A DNA stretch of 24,924 bases from Saccoglossus kowalevskii (GCF_000003605.2 NW_003120718.1:1-24924), one strand, 5' to 3'. Positions 1 through 13,449 are shown, numbered from the stretch's first letter. Notes: generated by a model not told the origin, from the letters alone. Numbers and translations: made by a program.

Positions 1-1026
1 AGTCTTGGCAAGTGATACTTAGAGTAAACATGTGTTTTATGTTGACCACAGAGTAGTCTTGGCCATTTATACTTAGAGTAAACATGTGTATTATTTTGAC
101 CACAGACTAGTCTTGGCCATTTATACTTAGAGTAAACATGTGTTTTATTTTGACCACAGACTAGTCTTGGCCATTTATACTTAGAGTAAACATGTGTTTT
201 ATTTTGACCACAGACTAGTCTTGACCATTTATACTTAGAGTAAACATGTGTCTTATTTTGACCACAGACTTGTCTTGACCATTTATACTTAGAGTAAACA
301 TGTGTTTTATTTTGACCACAGACTAGTCTTTGCCATTGATTCTTAGAGTAAACATGTGTTTTATTTTGACCACAGACTAGTCTTGGCCATTGATACTTAG
401 AGTAAACATGTGTTTTATTTTGACCACAGACTAGTCCTTGCCATTGATACTTAGAGTAAACATGTGTTTTATTTTGACCACAGACTAGTCTTGGCCATTG
501 ATACTTAGAGTAAACATGTGTTTTATTTTGACCACAGACTAGTCTTTGCCATTGATACTTAGAGTAAACATGTGTTTTATTTTGAACACAGACTAGTCTT
601 TGCCATTTATACTTAGAGTAAACATGTGTTTTATTTTGACCTCAGACTAGTCTTGGCCATTTATACTTGGAGTAAACATGTGTTTTATTTTGACCTCAGA
701 CTAGTCTTGGCCATTTATACTTAGAGTAAACATGTGTTTTATTTTGACCACAGACTAGTCTTGGCCATTTATACTTAGAGTAAACATGTGTTTTATTTTG
801 ACCACAGACTAGTCTTGGCCATTTATACTTAGAGTAAACATGTGTTTTATTTTGACCACAGACTAGTCTTGGCCATTTATACTTAGAGTAAACATGTGTC
901 TTATTTTGACCACAGACTAGTCTTTGCCATGTATACTTAGAGTAAACATGTGTTTTATTTTGACCACAGACTAGTCTTGGCCATTGATACTTAGAGTAAA
1001 CATGTGTTTTATTTTGACCACAGACT

Positions 1027-1188
1027 AGTCTTTGCCATTTATACTTAGAGTAAACATGTGTTTTATTATTACTACAGACTAGTCTTGGCCATTTATACTT
1101 AGAGTAAACATGTGTTTTATTTTGACCACAGACTGGTCTTGGCCATTAATACTTAGAGTAAACATGTGTTTTATTTTGACCACAGACT
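1027..1188. repeat. Three-unit block led by the rare attattactaca variant (copy 1)
   Basis: The unit at 1027 is tT and carries three clustered changes at positions 42, 44 and 47, giving attattactaca instead of attttgaccaca. It is followed by a gT unit and then a unit with G at position 1 and ccattaat (A at 14). The same ordered trio recurs at 1513-1674, exactly 9 units later, and at 10695-10856. A shared order of rare variants points to duplication, not independent mutation. Confidence 0.8.
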
Positions 1189-1404
1189 AGTCTTTGCCAT
1201 TGATACTTAGAGTAAACATGTGTTTTATTTTGACCTCAGACTAGTCATTGCCATTGATACTTAGAGTAAACATGTGTTTTATTTTGACCACAGACTAGTC
1301 TTGGCCATTTATACTTAGAGTAAACATGTGTTTTATTTTGACCACAGACTAGTCTTGGCCATTTATACTTAGAGTAAACATGTGTTTTATTTTGACCACA
1401 GACT

Positions 1405-1782
1405 AGTCTTTGCCATTGATACTTAGAGTAAGCATGTGTTTTATTTTGACCTCAGACTAGTCTTGGCCATTTATACTTAGAGTAAACATGTGTTTTATTT
1501 TGACCACAGACTAGTCTTTGCCATTTATACTTAGAGTAAACATGTGTTTTATTATTACTACAGACTAGTCTTGGCCATTTATACTTAGAGTAAACATGTG
1601 TTTTATTTTGACCACAGACTGGTCTTGGCCATTAATACTTAGAGTAAACATGTGTTTTATTTTGACCACAGACTAGTCTTTGCCATTGATACTTAGAGTA
1701 AACATGTGTTTTATTTTGACCACAGACTAGTCTTTGCCATTGATACTTAGAGTAAACATGTGTTTTATTTTGACCACAGACT
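1405..1782. repeat. Seven-unit variant block, paralogous to 10587-10964
   Basis: The order of units is tG with agtaagc and cctca; gT; tT with attattactaca; gT; position-1 G with ccattaat; tG; tG. The same seven states in the same order occur at 10587-10964. The offset of 9182 bases is 170 units plus the two net insertions (5571, 8719) lying between. The two copies differ by a few substitutions: the distant copy has tgtattggcc at 10749 and ccattaaaac at 10803. Similarity fades on both sides, so the block has edges. Confidence 0.75.
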
Positions 1783-2376
1783 AGTCTTTGCCATGGATAC
1801 TTAGAGTAAACATGTGTTTTATGTTGACCACAGACTAGTCTTGGCCATTTATACTTAGAGTAAACATGTGTTTTATCTTGAACACAGACTAGTCTTTGCC
1901 ATTTATACTTAGAGTAAACATGTGTTTTATTTTTACCACAGACTAGTCTTTGCCATTTATACTTAGAGTAAACATGTGTTTTATTTTGACCACAGACTAG
2001 TCTTGGCCAGTGATACTTAGAGTAAACATGTGTTTTATTTTGACCACAGACTAGTCTTGGCCATTTATACTTAGAGTAAACATGTGTTTTATTTTGACCA
2101 CAGACTAGTCTTGGCCATTTATACTTAGAGTAAACATGTGTTTTATTTTGACCACAGACTAGTCTTGGCCATTTATACTTAGAGTAAACATGTGTTTTAT
2201 TTTGAACACAGACTAGTCTTTGCCATTGATACTTAGAGTAAACATGTGTTTTATTTTGACCACAGACTAGTCTTGGCCATTGATACTTAGAGTAAACATG
2301 TGTTTTATTTTGACCACAGACTAGTCTTGGCCATTTATACTTAGAGTAAACATGTGTTTTATTTTGACCACAGACT

Positions 2377-2646
2377 AGTCTTTGCCATTTATACTTAGAG
2401 TAAACATGTGTTTTATTTTGACCACAGACTAGTCTTTGCCATTGATACTTAGAGTAAACATGTGTTTTATTTTGACCACAGACTAGTCTTTACCATTTAC
2501 ACTTAGAGTTAACATGTGCTTTATTTTGACCACAGACTAGTCTTTGCCATTGATACTTAGAGTAAACATGTGTTTTATTTTGACCACAGACTAGTCTTTG
2601 CCATTGATACTTAGAGTAAACATGTGTTTTATTTTGACCACAGACT
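2377..2646. repeat. Five-unit block with the rare taccatttacac unit (copy 1)
   Basis: The unit at 2485 carries several linked rare changes: tttacc, tttacac and agagttaac. It sits between tT, tG upstream and tG, tG downstream. The same five-unit order, with the same rare unit, is at 19287-19556. The spacing of 16,910 bases equals 313 units plus the net 8 inserted bases between them. Four linked rare substitutions make independent origin unlikely. Confidence 0.75.
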
Positions 2647-4644
2647 AGTCTTGGCCATTGATACTTAGAGTAAACATGTGTTTTATTTTGACCACAGACT
2701 AGTCTTTGCCATTTATACTTAGAGTAAACATGTGTTTTATTTTGACCACAGACTAGTCTTTGCCATTGATACTTAGAGTAAACATGTGTTTTATGTTGAC
2801 CACAGACTAGTCTTGGCCATTTATACTTAGAGTAAACATGCGTTTTATTTTGACCACAGACTAGTCTTGGCCATTTATACTTAGAGTAAACATGTGTTTT
2901 ATTTTTACCACAGACTAGTCTTGGCCATTGATACTTAGAGTAAACATGTGTTTTATTTTGACCACAGACTAGTCTTGGCCATTTATACTTAGAGTAAACA
3001 TGTGTTTTATTTTGACCACAGACTAGTCTTGGCCATTGATACTTAGAGTAAACATGTGTTTTATTTTGACCTCAGACTAGTCTTGGCCATTTATACTTAG
3101 AGTAAACATGTGTTTTATTTTGACCACAGACTAGTCTTTGCCATTTATACTTAGAGTAAACATGTGTTTTATTTTGACCACAGACTAGTCTTGGCCATTT
3201 ATACTTAGAGTAAACATGTGTTTTATTTTGACCACAGACTAGTCTTGGCCATTTATACTTAGAGTAAACATGTGTTTTATTTTGACCACAGACTAGTCTT
3301 GGCCATTTATACTTAGAGTAAACATGTGTTTTATTTTGACCACAGACTAGTCTTGGCCATTTATACTTAGAGTAAACATGTGTTTTATTTTGACCACAGA
3401 CTAGTCTTGGCCATTGATACTTAGAGTAAACATGTGTTTTATTTTGACCACAGACTAGTCTTTGCCATTTATACTTAGAGTAAACATGTGTTTTATTTTG
3501 ACCACAGACTAGTATTTGCCATTGATACTTAGAGTAAACATGTGTTTTATTTTGACCACAGACTAGTCTTGGCCATTTATACTTAGAGTAAACATGTGTT
3601 TTATTTTGACCACAGACTAGTCTTTGCCATTTATACTTAGAGTAAACATGTGTTTTATTTTGACCACAGACTAGTCTTTGCCATTTATACTTAGAGTAAA
3701 CATGTGTTTTATTTTGACCACAGACTAGTCTTGGCCATTTATACTTAGAGTAAACATGTGTTTTATTTTGACCACAGACTAGTCTTGGCCATTTATACTT
3801 AGAGTAAACATGTGTTTTATTTTGACCACAGACTAGTCTTGGCCATTTATACTTAGAGTAAACATGTGTTTTATTTTGACCACAGACTAGTCTTGACCAT
3901 TTATTCTTAGAGTAAACATGTGTTTTATTTTGACCACAGACTAGTCTTGGCCATTGATACTTAGAGTAAACATGTGTTTTATTTTGACCACAGACTAGTC
4001 ATTGCCATTTATACTTAGAGTAAACATGTGTTTTATTTTGACCACAGACTAGTCTTTGCCATTTATACTTAGAGTAAACATGTGTTTTATTTTGACCACA
4101 GACTAGTCATTGCCAGTGATACTTAAAGTAAACATGTGTTTTATTTTGACCACAGACTAGTCTTTGCCATTGATACTTAGAGTAAACATGTGTTTTATTT
4201 TGACCACAGACTAGTCTTTGCCATTGATACTTAGAGTAAACATGTGTTTTATTTTGACCACAGACTAGTCTTTGCCATTTATACTTAGAGTAAACATGTG
4301 TTTTATTTTGACCACAGACTAGTCTTGGCCATTTATACTTAGAGTAAACATGTGTTTTATTTTGACCACAGACTAGTCTTGGCCATTTATACTTAGAGTA
4401 AACATGTGTTTTATTTTGACCACAGACTAGTCTTTGCCATTTATACTTAGAGTAAACATGTGTTTTATTTTGACCACAGACTAGTCTTGGCCATTTATAC
4501 TTGGAGTAAACATGTGTTTTATTTTGATCCACAGACTAGTCTTGGCCATTATACTTAGAGTAAACATGAGTTTTATTTTGACCACAGACTAGTCTTGGCC
4601 ATTTATACTTAGAGTAAACATGTGTTTTATTTTGACCACAGACT

Positions 4645-5400
4645 AGTCTTGGCCATTTATACTTAGAGTAAACATGTGTCTTATTTTGACCACAGACTAG
4701 TCTTGGCCATTGATACTTAGAGTAAAAATGTGTTTTATTTTGACCACAGACTAGTCTTTGCCATTTATACTTAGAGTAAACATGTGTTTTATTTTGACCA
4801 CAGACTAGTCTTGGCCATTGATACTTAGAGTAAACATGTGTTTTATTTTGACCACAGACTAGTCTTTGCCATTGATACTTAGAGTAAACATGTGTTTTAT
4901 TTTGACCACAGACTAGTCATTGCCATTGATACTTAGAGTAAACATGTGTTTTATTTTGACCACAGACTAGTCTTGGCCATTTATACTTAGAGTAAACATG
5001 TGTCTTATTTTGACCACAGACTAGTCTTGGCCATTGATACTTAGAGTAAACATGTGTTTTATTTTGACCACAGACTAGTCTTTGCCATTTATACTTAGAG
5101 TAAACATGTGTTTTGTTTTGACCACAGACTAGTCTTGGCCATTGATACTTAGAGTAAACATGTGTTTTATTTTGACCACAGACTAGTCTTTGCCATTGAT
5201 ACTTAGAGTAAACATGTGTTTTATTTTGACCACAGACTAGTCTTGGCCATTTATACTTAGAGTAAACATGTGTTTTATTTTGACCACAGACTAGTCTTGG
5301 CCATTTATACTTAGAGTAAACATGTGTCTTATTTTGACCACAGACTAGTCTTGGCCATTGATACTTAGAGTAAACATGTGTTTTATTTTGACCACAGACT
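4645..5400. repeat. Six-unit (324-bp) higher-order repeat, about 2.3 copies
   Basis: Units bearing C at position 36 (tgtgtctt) occur at 4645, 4969 and 5293, spaced exactly 324 bases. Each is gT and is followed by a gG unit. Copies one and two share the states gT(36C), gG, tT, gG, tG and differ at the sixth unit, which is aG at 4915 and gT at 5239. The third copy has only its first two units before the pattern is lost at the odd unit at 5401 (tttgctatgtat). Confidence 0.8.
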
Positions 5401-5833
5401 AGTCTTTGCTATGTATACTTAGAGTAAACATGTGTTTTATTTTGACCACAGACTAGTCTTGCCCATTGATACTTAGAGTAAACATGTGTTTTATTTTGAC
5501 CACAGACTAGTCTTTGCCATTTATACTTAGAGTAAACATGTGTTTTATTTTGACCACAGACTAGACTTGGGCCATTGATACTTAGAGTAAACATGTGTTT
5601 TATTTTGACCACAGACTAGTCTTTGCCATTGATACTTAGAGTAAACATGTGTTTTATTTTGACCACAGACTAGTCTTTGCCATTTATACTTAGAGTAAAC
5701 ATGTGTTTTATTTTGACCACAGACTAGTCTTGGCCATTTATTCTTAGAGTAAACATGTGTTTTATTTTGACCACAGACTAGTCTTTGCTATTTATACTTA
5801 GAGTAAACATGTGTTTTATTTTGACCACAGACT

Positions 5834-7561
5834 AGTCTTGGCCATTTATACTTAGAGTAAACATGTGTTTTATTTTGACCACAGACTAGTCTTGGCCATT
5901 GATACTTAGAGTAAACATGTGTTTTATTTTGACCACAGACTAGTCTTGGCCATTTATACTTAGAGTAAACATGTGTTTTATTTTGACCACAGACTAGTCT
6001 TGGCCATTGATACTTAGAGTAAACATGTGTTTTATTTTGACCACAGACTAGTCTTGGCCATTTATACTTAGAGTAAACATGTGTTTTATTTTGACCACAG
6101 ACTAGTCTTGGCCATTTATACTTAGAGTAAACATGTGTTTTATTTTGACCACAGACTAGTCTTGGCCATTGATACTTAGAGTAAACATGTGTTTTATTTT
6201 GACCACAGACTAGTCTTGACCATTTATACTTAGAGTAAACATGTGTTTTATTTTGACCACAGACTAGTCTTGGCCATTGATACTTAGAGTAAACATGTGT
6301 TTTATTTTGACCACAGACTAGTCTTGGCCATTTATACTTAGAGTAAACATGTGTTTTATTTTGACCACAGACTAGTCTTGGCCATTGATACTTAGAGTAA
6401 ACATGTGTTTTATTTTGACCACAGACTAGTCTTGGCCATTTATACTTAGAGTAAACATGTGTTTTATTTTGACCACAGACTAGTCTTGGCCATTTATACT
6501 TAGAGTAAACATGTGTTTTATTTTGACCACAGACTAGTCTTGGCCATTGATACTTAGAGTAAACATGTGTTTTATTTTGACCACAGACTAGTCTTGGCCA
6601 TTTATACTTAGAGTAAACATGTGTTTTATTTTGACCACAGACTAGTCTTGGCCATTTATACTTAGAGTAAACATGTGTTTTATTTTGACCACAGACTAGT
6701 CTTGGCCATTTATACTTAAAGTAAACATGTGTTTTATTTTGACCACAGACTAGTCTTGGCCATTTATACTTAGAGTAAACATGTGTTTTATTTTGAACAC
6801 AGACTAGTCTTGGTCATTGATACTTAGAGTAAACATGTGTTTTATTTTGACCACAGACTAGTCTTGGCCATTTATACTTAGAGTAAACATGTGTTTTATG
6901 TTGAACACAGACTAGTCTTGGCCATTTATACTTAGAGTAAACATGCGTTTTATTTTGACCACAGAATAGTCTTGGCCATTTATACTTAGAGTAAACATGT
7001 GTTTTATTTTGACCACAGACTAGTCTTGGCCATTGATACTAAGAGTAAACATGTGTTTTATTTTGACCACAGACTAGTCTTGGCCATTTATACTTATAGT
7101 AAACATGTGTTTTACTTTGACCACAGACTAGTCTTGGCCATTGATACTTAGAGTAAACATGTGTTTTATTTTGACCTCAGACTAGTCTTGGCCATTGATA
7201 CTTAGAGTAAACATGTGTTTTATTTTGACCACAGACTAGTCTTGGCCATTGATACTTAGAGTAAACATGTGTTTTATTTTGACCACAGACTAGTCTTGGC
7301 CATTGATACTTAGAGTAAACATGTGTTTTATTTTGACCACAGACTAGTCTTGGCCATTTATACTTAGAGTAAACATGTGTTTTATTTTGACCACAGACTA
7401 GTCTTGTCCATTTATACTTAGAGTAAACATGTGTTTTATTTTGACCACATACTAGTCTTGGCCATTGATACTTAGAGTAAACATGTGTTTTATTTTGACC
7501 ACATACTATTCTTGGCCATTGATACTTAGAGTAAACATGTGTTTTATTTTGACCTCAGACT
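5834..7561. repeat. Run of 32 units with no ctttg or cattg variants
   Basis: Every unit in this stretch has G at position 7, whereas ctttg units are frequent on both sides. The only departures nearby are ttgacc at 6212, ttgtcc at 7400 and ttggtc at 6806. Positions 14 and 46 still vary. This looks like a locally expanded patch from a limited set of founder units. It ends sharply at 7562, where four aG units begin. Confidence 0.7.
5888..6643. repeat. Seven-unit (378-bp) higher-order repeat, two near-identical copies
   Basis: Position-14 states read G T G T T G T in units 5888-6265 and again G T G T T G T in 6266-6643. The only difference I see between the two 378-bp copies is at 6219, where the first has ttgacc and the second ttggcc. 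Such a low difference suggests recent tandem duplication, although most units here are near consensus, so the position-14 order carries most of the information. Confidence 0.7.
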
Positions 7562-7777
7562 AGTCATTGACATTGATACTTAGAGTAAACATGTGTTTTA
7601 TTTTGACCTCAGACTAGTCATTGCCATTGATACTTAGAGTAAACATGTGTTTTATTTTGACCACAGACTAGTCATTGCCATTGATACTTAGAGTAAACAT
7701 GTGTTTTATTTTGACCACAGACTAGTCATTGCCATTGATACTTAGAGTAAACATGTGTTTTATTTTGACCACAGACT
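7076..7777. repeat. Variant block paralogous to 16421-17122
   Basis: The block runs gT, gG ending cctca, several gG units, T units, a gG unit preceded by ccacatact (7454), a unit ending cctca (7508), an aG ending cctca (7562), then aG units (7616, 7670, 7724). From 7184 it aligns with 16583 onward at an offset of 9399 bases (174 units plus 3 net inserted bases). Before that point the two align only with a one-unit shift, implying gain or loss of a whole unit. The last unit differs: aG here, tG at 17123. Confidence 0.6.
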
Positions 7778-7939
7778 AATCTTGGCCATTTATACTTAGA
7801 GTAAACATCTGTTTTATTTTGAACACAGACTAGTCTTGGCCATTTATACTTAGAGTAAACATGTGTTTTATTTTGAACACAGACTAGTCTTGGCCATTTA
7901 TACTTAGAGTAAACATGTGTTTTATTTTGACCACAGACT
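7778..7939. repeat. Three-unit block led by actaatctt, paralogous to 15178-15339
   Basis: The first unit has A at position 2 (actaatctt, abolishing the actagt palindrome) and A at 46 (gaacaca). The second is gT with gaacaca and the third is gT with gaccaca. The same order is seen at 15178-15339, 7400 bases away, which is 137 units plus 2 net inserted bases. The unit at 7778 also has a private change, aaacatctg. Confidence 0.65.
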
Positions 7940-10370
7940 AGTCTTGGCCATTTACACTTAGAGTAAACATGTGTTTTATTTTGACCACAGACTAGTCTTT
8001 GCCATTTATACTTAGAGTAAACATGTGTTTTATTTTGACCACAGACTAGTCTTTGCCATTGATACTGAGAGTAAACATGTGTTTTATTTTGACCACAGAC
8101 TAGTCTTTGCCATTGATACTTAGAGTAAACATGTGTTTTATTTTGACCACAGACTAGTCTTTGCCATTTATACTTAGAGTAAACATGTGTTTTATTTTGA
8201 CCACAGACTAGTCTTTGCCATTTATACTTAGAGTAAACATGTGTTTTATTTTGACCACAGACTAGTCTTTGCCATTGATACTTAGAGTAAACATGTGTTT
8301 TATGTTGACCACAGACTAGTCTTGGCCATTTATACTTAGAGTAAACATGTGTTTTATTTTGACCACAGACTAGTCTTTGCCATTTATACTTAGAGTAAAC
8401 ATGTGTTTTATTTTGACCACAGACTAGTCTTTGCCATTGATACTTAGAGTAAACATGTGTTTTATTTTGACCTCAGACTAGTCTTGGCCATTTATACTTA
8501 GAGTAAACATGTGTTTTATTTTGACCACAGACTAGTCTTTGCCATTTATACTTAGAGTAAACATGTGTTTTATTTTGACCACAGACTAGTCTTGGCCATT
8601 TATACTTAGAGTAAACATGTGTCTTATTTTGAACACAGACTAGTCTTGACCATTTATACTTAGAGTAAACATGTGTTTTATTTTGACCACAGACTAGTCT
8701 TGGCCATTTATACTTAGAAGTAAACATGTGTTTTATTTTGACCACAGACTAGTCTTGGCCATTTATACTTAGAGTAAACATGTGTTTTATTTTGACCACA
8801 GACTAGTCTTGGCCATTGATACTTAGAGTAAACATGTGTTTTATTTTGACCACAGACTAGTCTTGGCCATTTATACTTAGAGTAAACATGTGTTTTATGT
8901 TGACCACAGACTAGTCTTGGCCATTGATACTTAGAGTAAACATGTGTTTTATTTTGACCACAGACTAGTCTTGGCCATTTATACTTAGAGTAAACATGTG
9001 TTTTATTTTGACCACAGACTAGTCTTGGCCATTGATACTTAGAGTAAACATGTGTTTTATTTTGACCACAGACTAGTCTTTGCCATTGATACTTAGAGTA
9101 AACATGTGTTTTATTTTGACCACAGACTAGTCTTTGCCATTGATACTTAGAGTAAACATGTGTTTTATTTTGACCACAGACTAGTCTTTGTCATTGATAC
9201 TTAGAGTAAACATGTGTTTTATGTTGACCACAGACTAGTCTTGGCCATTTATACTTAGAGTAAACATGTGTTTTATTTTGACCACAGACTAGTCTTGGCC
9301 ATTTATACTTAGAGTAAACATGTGTTTTATTTTGACCACAGACTAGTCTTGGCCATTGATACTTAGAGTAAACATGTGTTTTATTTTGACCACAGACTAG
9401 TCTTGGCCATTGATACTTAGAGTAAACATGTGTTTTATTTTGACCACAGACTAGTCTTGGCCATTGATACTTAGAGTAAACATGTGTTTTATGTTGACCA
9501 CAGACTAGTCTTGGCCATTTATACTTAGAGTAAACATGTGTTTTATTTTGACCACAGACTAGTCTTGGCCATTGATACTTAGAGTAAACATGTGTTTTAT
9601 TTTGACCACAGACTAGTCTTGGCCATTGATACTTAGAGTAAACATGTGTTTTATTTTGACCACAGACTAGTCTTTGCCATTTATACTTAGAGTAAACATG
9701 TGTTTTATTTTGACCACAGACTAGTCTTGGCCATTTATACTTAGAGTAAACATGTGTTTTATTTTGACCACAGACTAGTCTTGGCCATTGATACTTAGAG
9801 TAAACATGTGTTTTATTTTGACCACAGACTAGTCTTGGCCATTTATACTTAGAGTAAACATGTGTTTTATTTTGACCACAGACTAGTCTTGGCCATTTAT
9901 ACTTAGAGTAAACATGTGTTTTATTTTGACCACAGACTAGTCTTGGCCATTGATACTTAGAGTAAACATGTGTTTTATTTTGACCACAGACTAGTCTTGG
10001 CCATTGATACTTAGAGTAAACATGTGTTTTATTTTGACCACAGACTAGTCTTGGCCATTTATACTTAGAGTAAACATGTGTTTTATTTTGACCACAGACT
10101 AGTCTTTGCCATTTATACTTAGAGTAAACATGTGTTTTATTTTGACCACAGACTAGTCTTTGCCATTTATACTTAGAGTAAACATGTGTTTTATTTTGAC
10201 CACAGACTAGTCTTTGCCATTGATACTTAGAGTAAACATGTGTTTTATTTTGACCACAGACTAGTCTTTGCCATTTATACTTAGAGTAAACATGTGTTTT
10301 ATTTTGACCACAGACTAGTCTTTGCCATTTATACTTAGAGTAAACATGTGTTTTATTTTGACCACAGACT

Positions 10371-10802
10371 AGTCTTTGCCATTGATACTTAGAGTAAGCA
10401 TGTGTTTTATTTTGACCTCAGACTAGTCTTGGCCATTTATACTTAGAGTAAACATGTGTTTTATTTTGACCACAGACTAGTCTTTGCCATTTATACTTAG
10501 AGTAAACATGTGTTTTATTTTGACCACAGACTAGTCTTTGCCATTTATACTTAGAGTAAACATGTGGTTTATTTTGACCACAGACTAGTCTTTGCCATTG
10601 ATACTTAGAGTAAGCATGTGTTTTATTTTGACCTCAGACTAGTCTTGGCCATTTATACTTAGAGTAAACATGTGTTTTATTTTGACCACAGACTAGTCTT
10701 TGCCATTTATACTTAGAGTAAACATGTGTTTTATTATTACTACAGACTTGTATTGGCCATTTATACTTAGAGTAAACATGTGTTTTATTTTGACCACAGA
10801 CT
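10371..10802. repeat. Four-unit (216-bp) duplication marked by agtaagc
   Basis: Units at 10371 and 10587 both are tG with agtaagc (A to G at position 28) and end in cctca. Each is followed by gT and then tT units, so the period is four units. The agtaagc change is otherwise seen only at 1405. The second copy differs in its third unit (attattactaca) and in its fourth unit (tgtattggcc). Confidence 0.7.
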
Positions 10803-10964
10803 GGTCTTGGCCATTAAAACTTAGAGTAAACATGTGTTTTATTTTGACCACAGACTAGTCTTTGCCATTGATACTTAGAGTAAACATGTGTTTTATTTTG
10901 ACCACAGACTAGTCTTTGCCATTGATACTTAGAGTAAACATGTGTTTTATTTTGACCACAGACT
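10587..10964. repeat. Seven-unit block, distant copy of 1405-1782
   Basis: It carries the same ordered set of rare markers as 1405-1782: agtaagc with cctca, then attattactaca, then position-1 G with the A-at-14 state (ccattaaaac here), then two tG units. Its private changes are tgtattggcc and ccattaaaac. It is also the second half of the local four-unit duplication at 10371, so the long-range copying and the local duplication overlap. Confidence 0.75.
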
Positions 10965-11720
10965 AGTCTTTGCCATTGATACTTAGAGTAAACATGTGTT
11001 TTATTTTGACCACAGACTAGTCTTGGCCATTTATACTTAGAGTAAACATGTGTTTTATTTTGACCACAGACTAGTCTTGGCCATTTATACTTAGAGTAAA
11101 CATGTGTTTTATTTTGAACACAGACTAGTCTTGGCCATTTATACTTAGAGTAAACATGTGTTTTATTTTGACCACAGACTAGTCTTGGCCATTAATACTT
11201 AGAGTAAACATGTGTTTTATTTTGACCACAGACTAGTCTTGGCCATTAATACTTAGAGTAAACATGTGTTTTATTTTGACCACAGACTAGTCTTTGCCAT
11301 TGATACTTAGAGTAAACATGTGTTTTATTTTGACCACAGACTAGTCTTGGCCATTTATACTTAGAGTAAACATGTGTTTTATTTTGACCACAGACTAGTC
11401 TTGGCCATTGATACTTAGAGTAAACATGTGTTTTATTTTGACCACAGACTAGTCATTCCCATTGATACTTAGAGTAAACATGTGTTTTATTTTGACCTCA
11501 GACTAGTCTTGGCCATTGATACTTAGAGTAAACATGTGTTTTATTTTGACCACAGACTAGTCTTGGCCATTGATACTTAGAGTAAACATGTGTTTTATTT
11601 TGAACACAGACTAGTCTTTGCCATTTATACTTAGAGTAAACATGTGTTTTATTTTGACCACAGACTAGTCTTGGCCATTGATACTTAGAGTAAACATGTG
11701 TTTTATTTTGACCACAGACT

Positions 11721-11990
11721 AGTCTTTGCCATTGATACTTAGAGTAAACATGTGTTTTATTTTGACCTCAGACTAGTCTTGGCCATTTATACTTAGAGTA
11801 AACATGTGTTTTATTTTGACCACAGACTAGTCTTGGCCATTGATACTTAGAGTAAACATGTGTTTTATTTTGACCACAGACTAGTCTTGGCCATTTATAC
11901 TTATAGTAAACATGTGTTTTATTTTGACCACAGACTAGTCTTGGCCATTGATACTTAGAGTAAACATGTGTTTTATTTTGACCTCAGACT
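11721..11990. repeat. Five-unit block with acttatag marker (copy 1 of 3)
   Basis: The units are tG ending cctca; gT; gG; gT with acttatagt (G to T at position 22); gG. The same order appears at 24578-24847, and with slightly different first and fourth units (tT; ccattcat) at 21824-22093. The offset to 24578 is 12,857 bases, which is 238 units plus 5 net inserted bases. Confidence 0.7.
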
Positions 11991-13287
11991 AGTCTTGGCC
12001 ATTGATACTTAGAGTAAACATGTGTTTTATTTTGACCACAGACTAGTCTTGGCCATTGATACTTAGAGTAAACATGTGTTTTATTTTGACAACAGACTAG
12101 TCTTGGCCATTTATACTTAGAGTAAACATGTGTTTTATTTTGACCACAGACTAGTCTTGGCCATTGATACTTAGAGTAAACATGTGTTTTATTTTGACCA
12201 CAGACTAGTCTTGGCCATTGATACTTAGAGTAAACATGTGTTTTATTTTGACCACAGACTAGTCTTTGCCATTTATGCTTAGAGTAAACATGTGTTTTAT
12301 TTTGAACACAGACTAGTCTTTGCCATTGATACTTAGAGTAAACATGTGTTTTTATTTTGACCACAGACTAGTCTTGGCCATTGATACTTAGAGCAAACAT
12401 GTGTTTTATTTTGAACACAGACTAGTCTTGGCCATTGATACTTAGAGTAAACATGTGTTTTATTTTGACCACAGACTAGTCTTGGCCATTTATACTTAGA
12501 GTAAACATGTGTTTTATTTTGACCACAGACTAGTCTTGGCCATTTATACTTAGAGTAAACATGTGTTTTATTTTGACCACAGACTAGTCTTTGCCATTTA
12601 TACTTAGAGTAAACATGTGTTATATTTTTACCTCAGACTAGTCATTGCCATTGATACTTAGAGTAAACATGTGTTTTATTTTGACCACAGACTAGTCTTT
12701 GCCATTGATACTTAGAGTAAACATGTGTTTTATTTTGAACACAGAGTAGTCTTTGCCATTGATACTTAGAGTAAACATGTGTTTTATTTTGACCACAGAC
12801 TAGTCTTGGCCATTGATACTTAGAGTAAACATGTGTTTTATTTTGACCACAGACTAGTCTTTGCCATTGATACTTAGAGTAAACATGTGTTTTATTTTGA
12901 CCTCAGACTAGTCTTGGCCATTTATACTTAGAGTAAACATGTGTTTTATTTTGACCACAGACTAGTCTTGGCCATTGATACTTAGAGTAAACATGTGTTT
13001 TATTTTGACCTCAGACTAGTCTTGGCCATTGATACTTAGAGTAAACATGTGTTTTATTTTGACCACAGACTAGTCTTTGCCATTTATGCTTAGAGTAAAC
13101 ATGTGTTTTATTTTGTCCACAGACTAGTCTTGGCCATTTATACTTAGAGTAAACATGTGTTTTATTTTGACCACAGACTAATCTTGGCCATTTATACTTA
13201 GAGTAAACATGTGTTTTATTTTGAACACAGACTAGTCTTGGCCATTTATACTTAGAGTAAACATGTGTTTTATTTTGACCACAGACT

Positions 13288-13449
13288 AGTCATTGCCATT
13301 GATACTTAGAGTAAACATGTGTTTTATTTTGACCACAGACTGGTCTTGGCCATTAATACTTAGAGTAAACATGTGTTTTATTTTGACCACAGACTAGTCT
13401 TGGCCATTTATACTTAGAGTAAACATGTGTTTTATTTTGACCACAGACT
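13288..13449. repeat. Three-unit block, paralogous to 15394-15555
   Basis: The units are aG, then position-1 G with ccattaat, then gT. The same trio is at 15394-15555, exactly 39 units away. Both trios lie just downstream of an actaatctt unit (13180 and 15340), but the upstream intervals differ by one unit, showing whole-unit gain or loss. Confidence 0.6.

Noticed and set aside
4107-4532. Protein-coding gene, 141 codons on the minus strand
   Set aside because: The apparent start is a GTG brought into frame by the one-base insertion at about 4527, and the end is a TGA made by the common cattgcc variant. The product is only the periodic 18-residue repeat, with no ribosome-binding or domain context.
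7508-7561. Nuclear-receptor half-site tgacct in cctcag units
   Set aside because: The position-48 T variant creates tgacct, but a six-base match in a scattered minority of units without regular half-site spacing is not evidence of a response element.
8473-8745. 90-codon minus-strand reading frame; likewise 5409-5612 and 11984-12364
   Set aside because: Each begins beside an indel (8719, 5571 and 12351). The 8473 and 11984 frames end at a cctcag unit, which creates TGA; the others end at another variant or frame change. They are repeat shadows.
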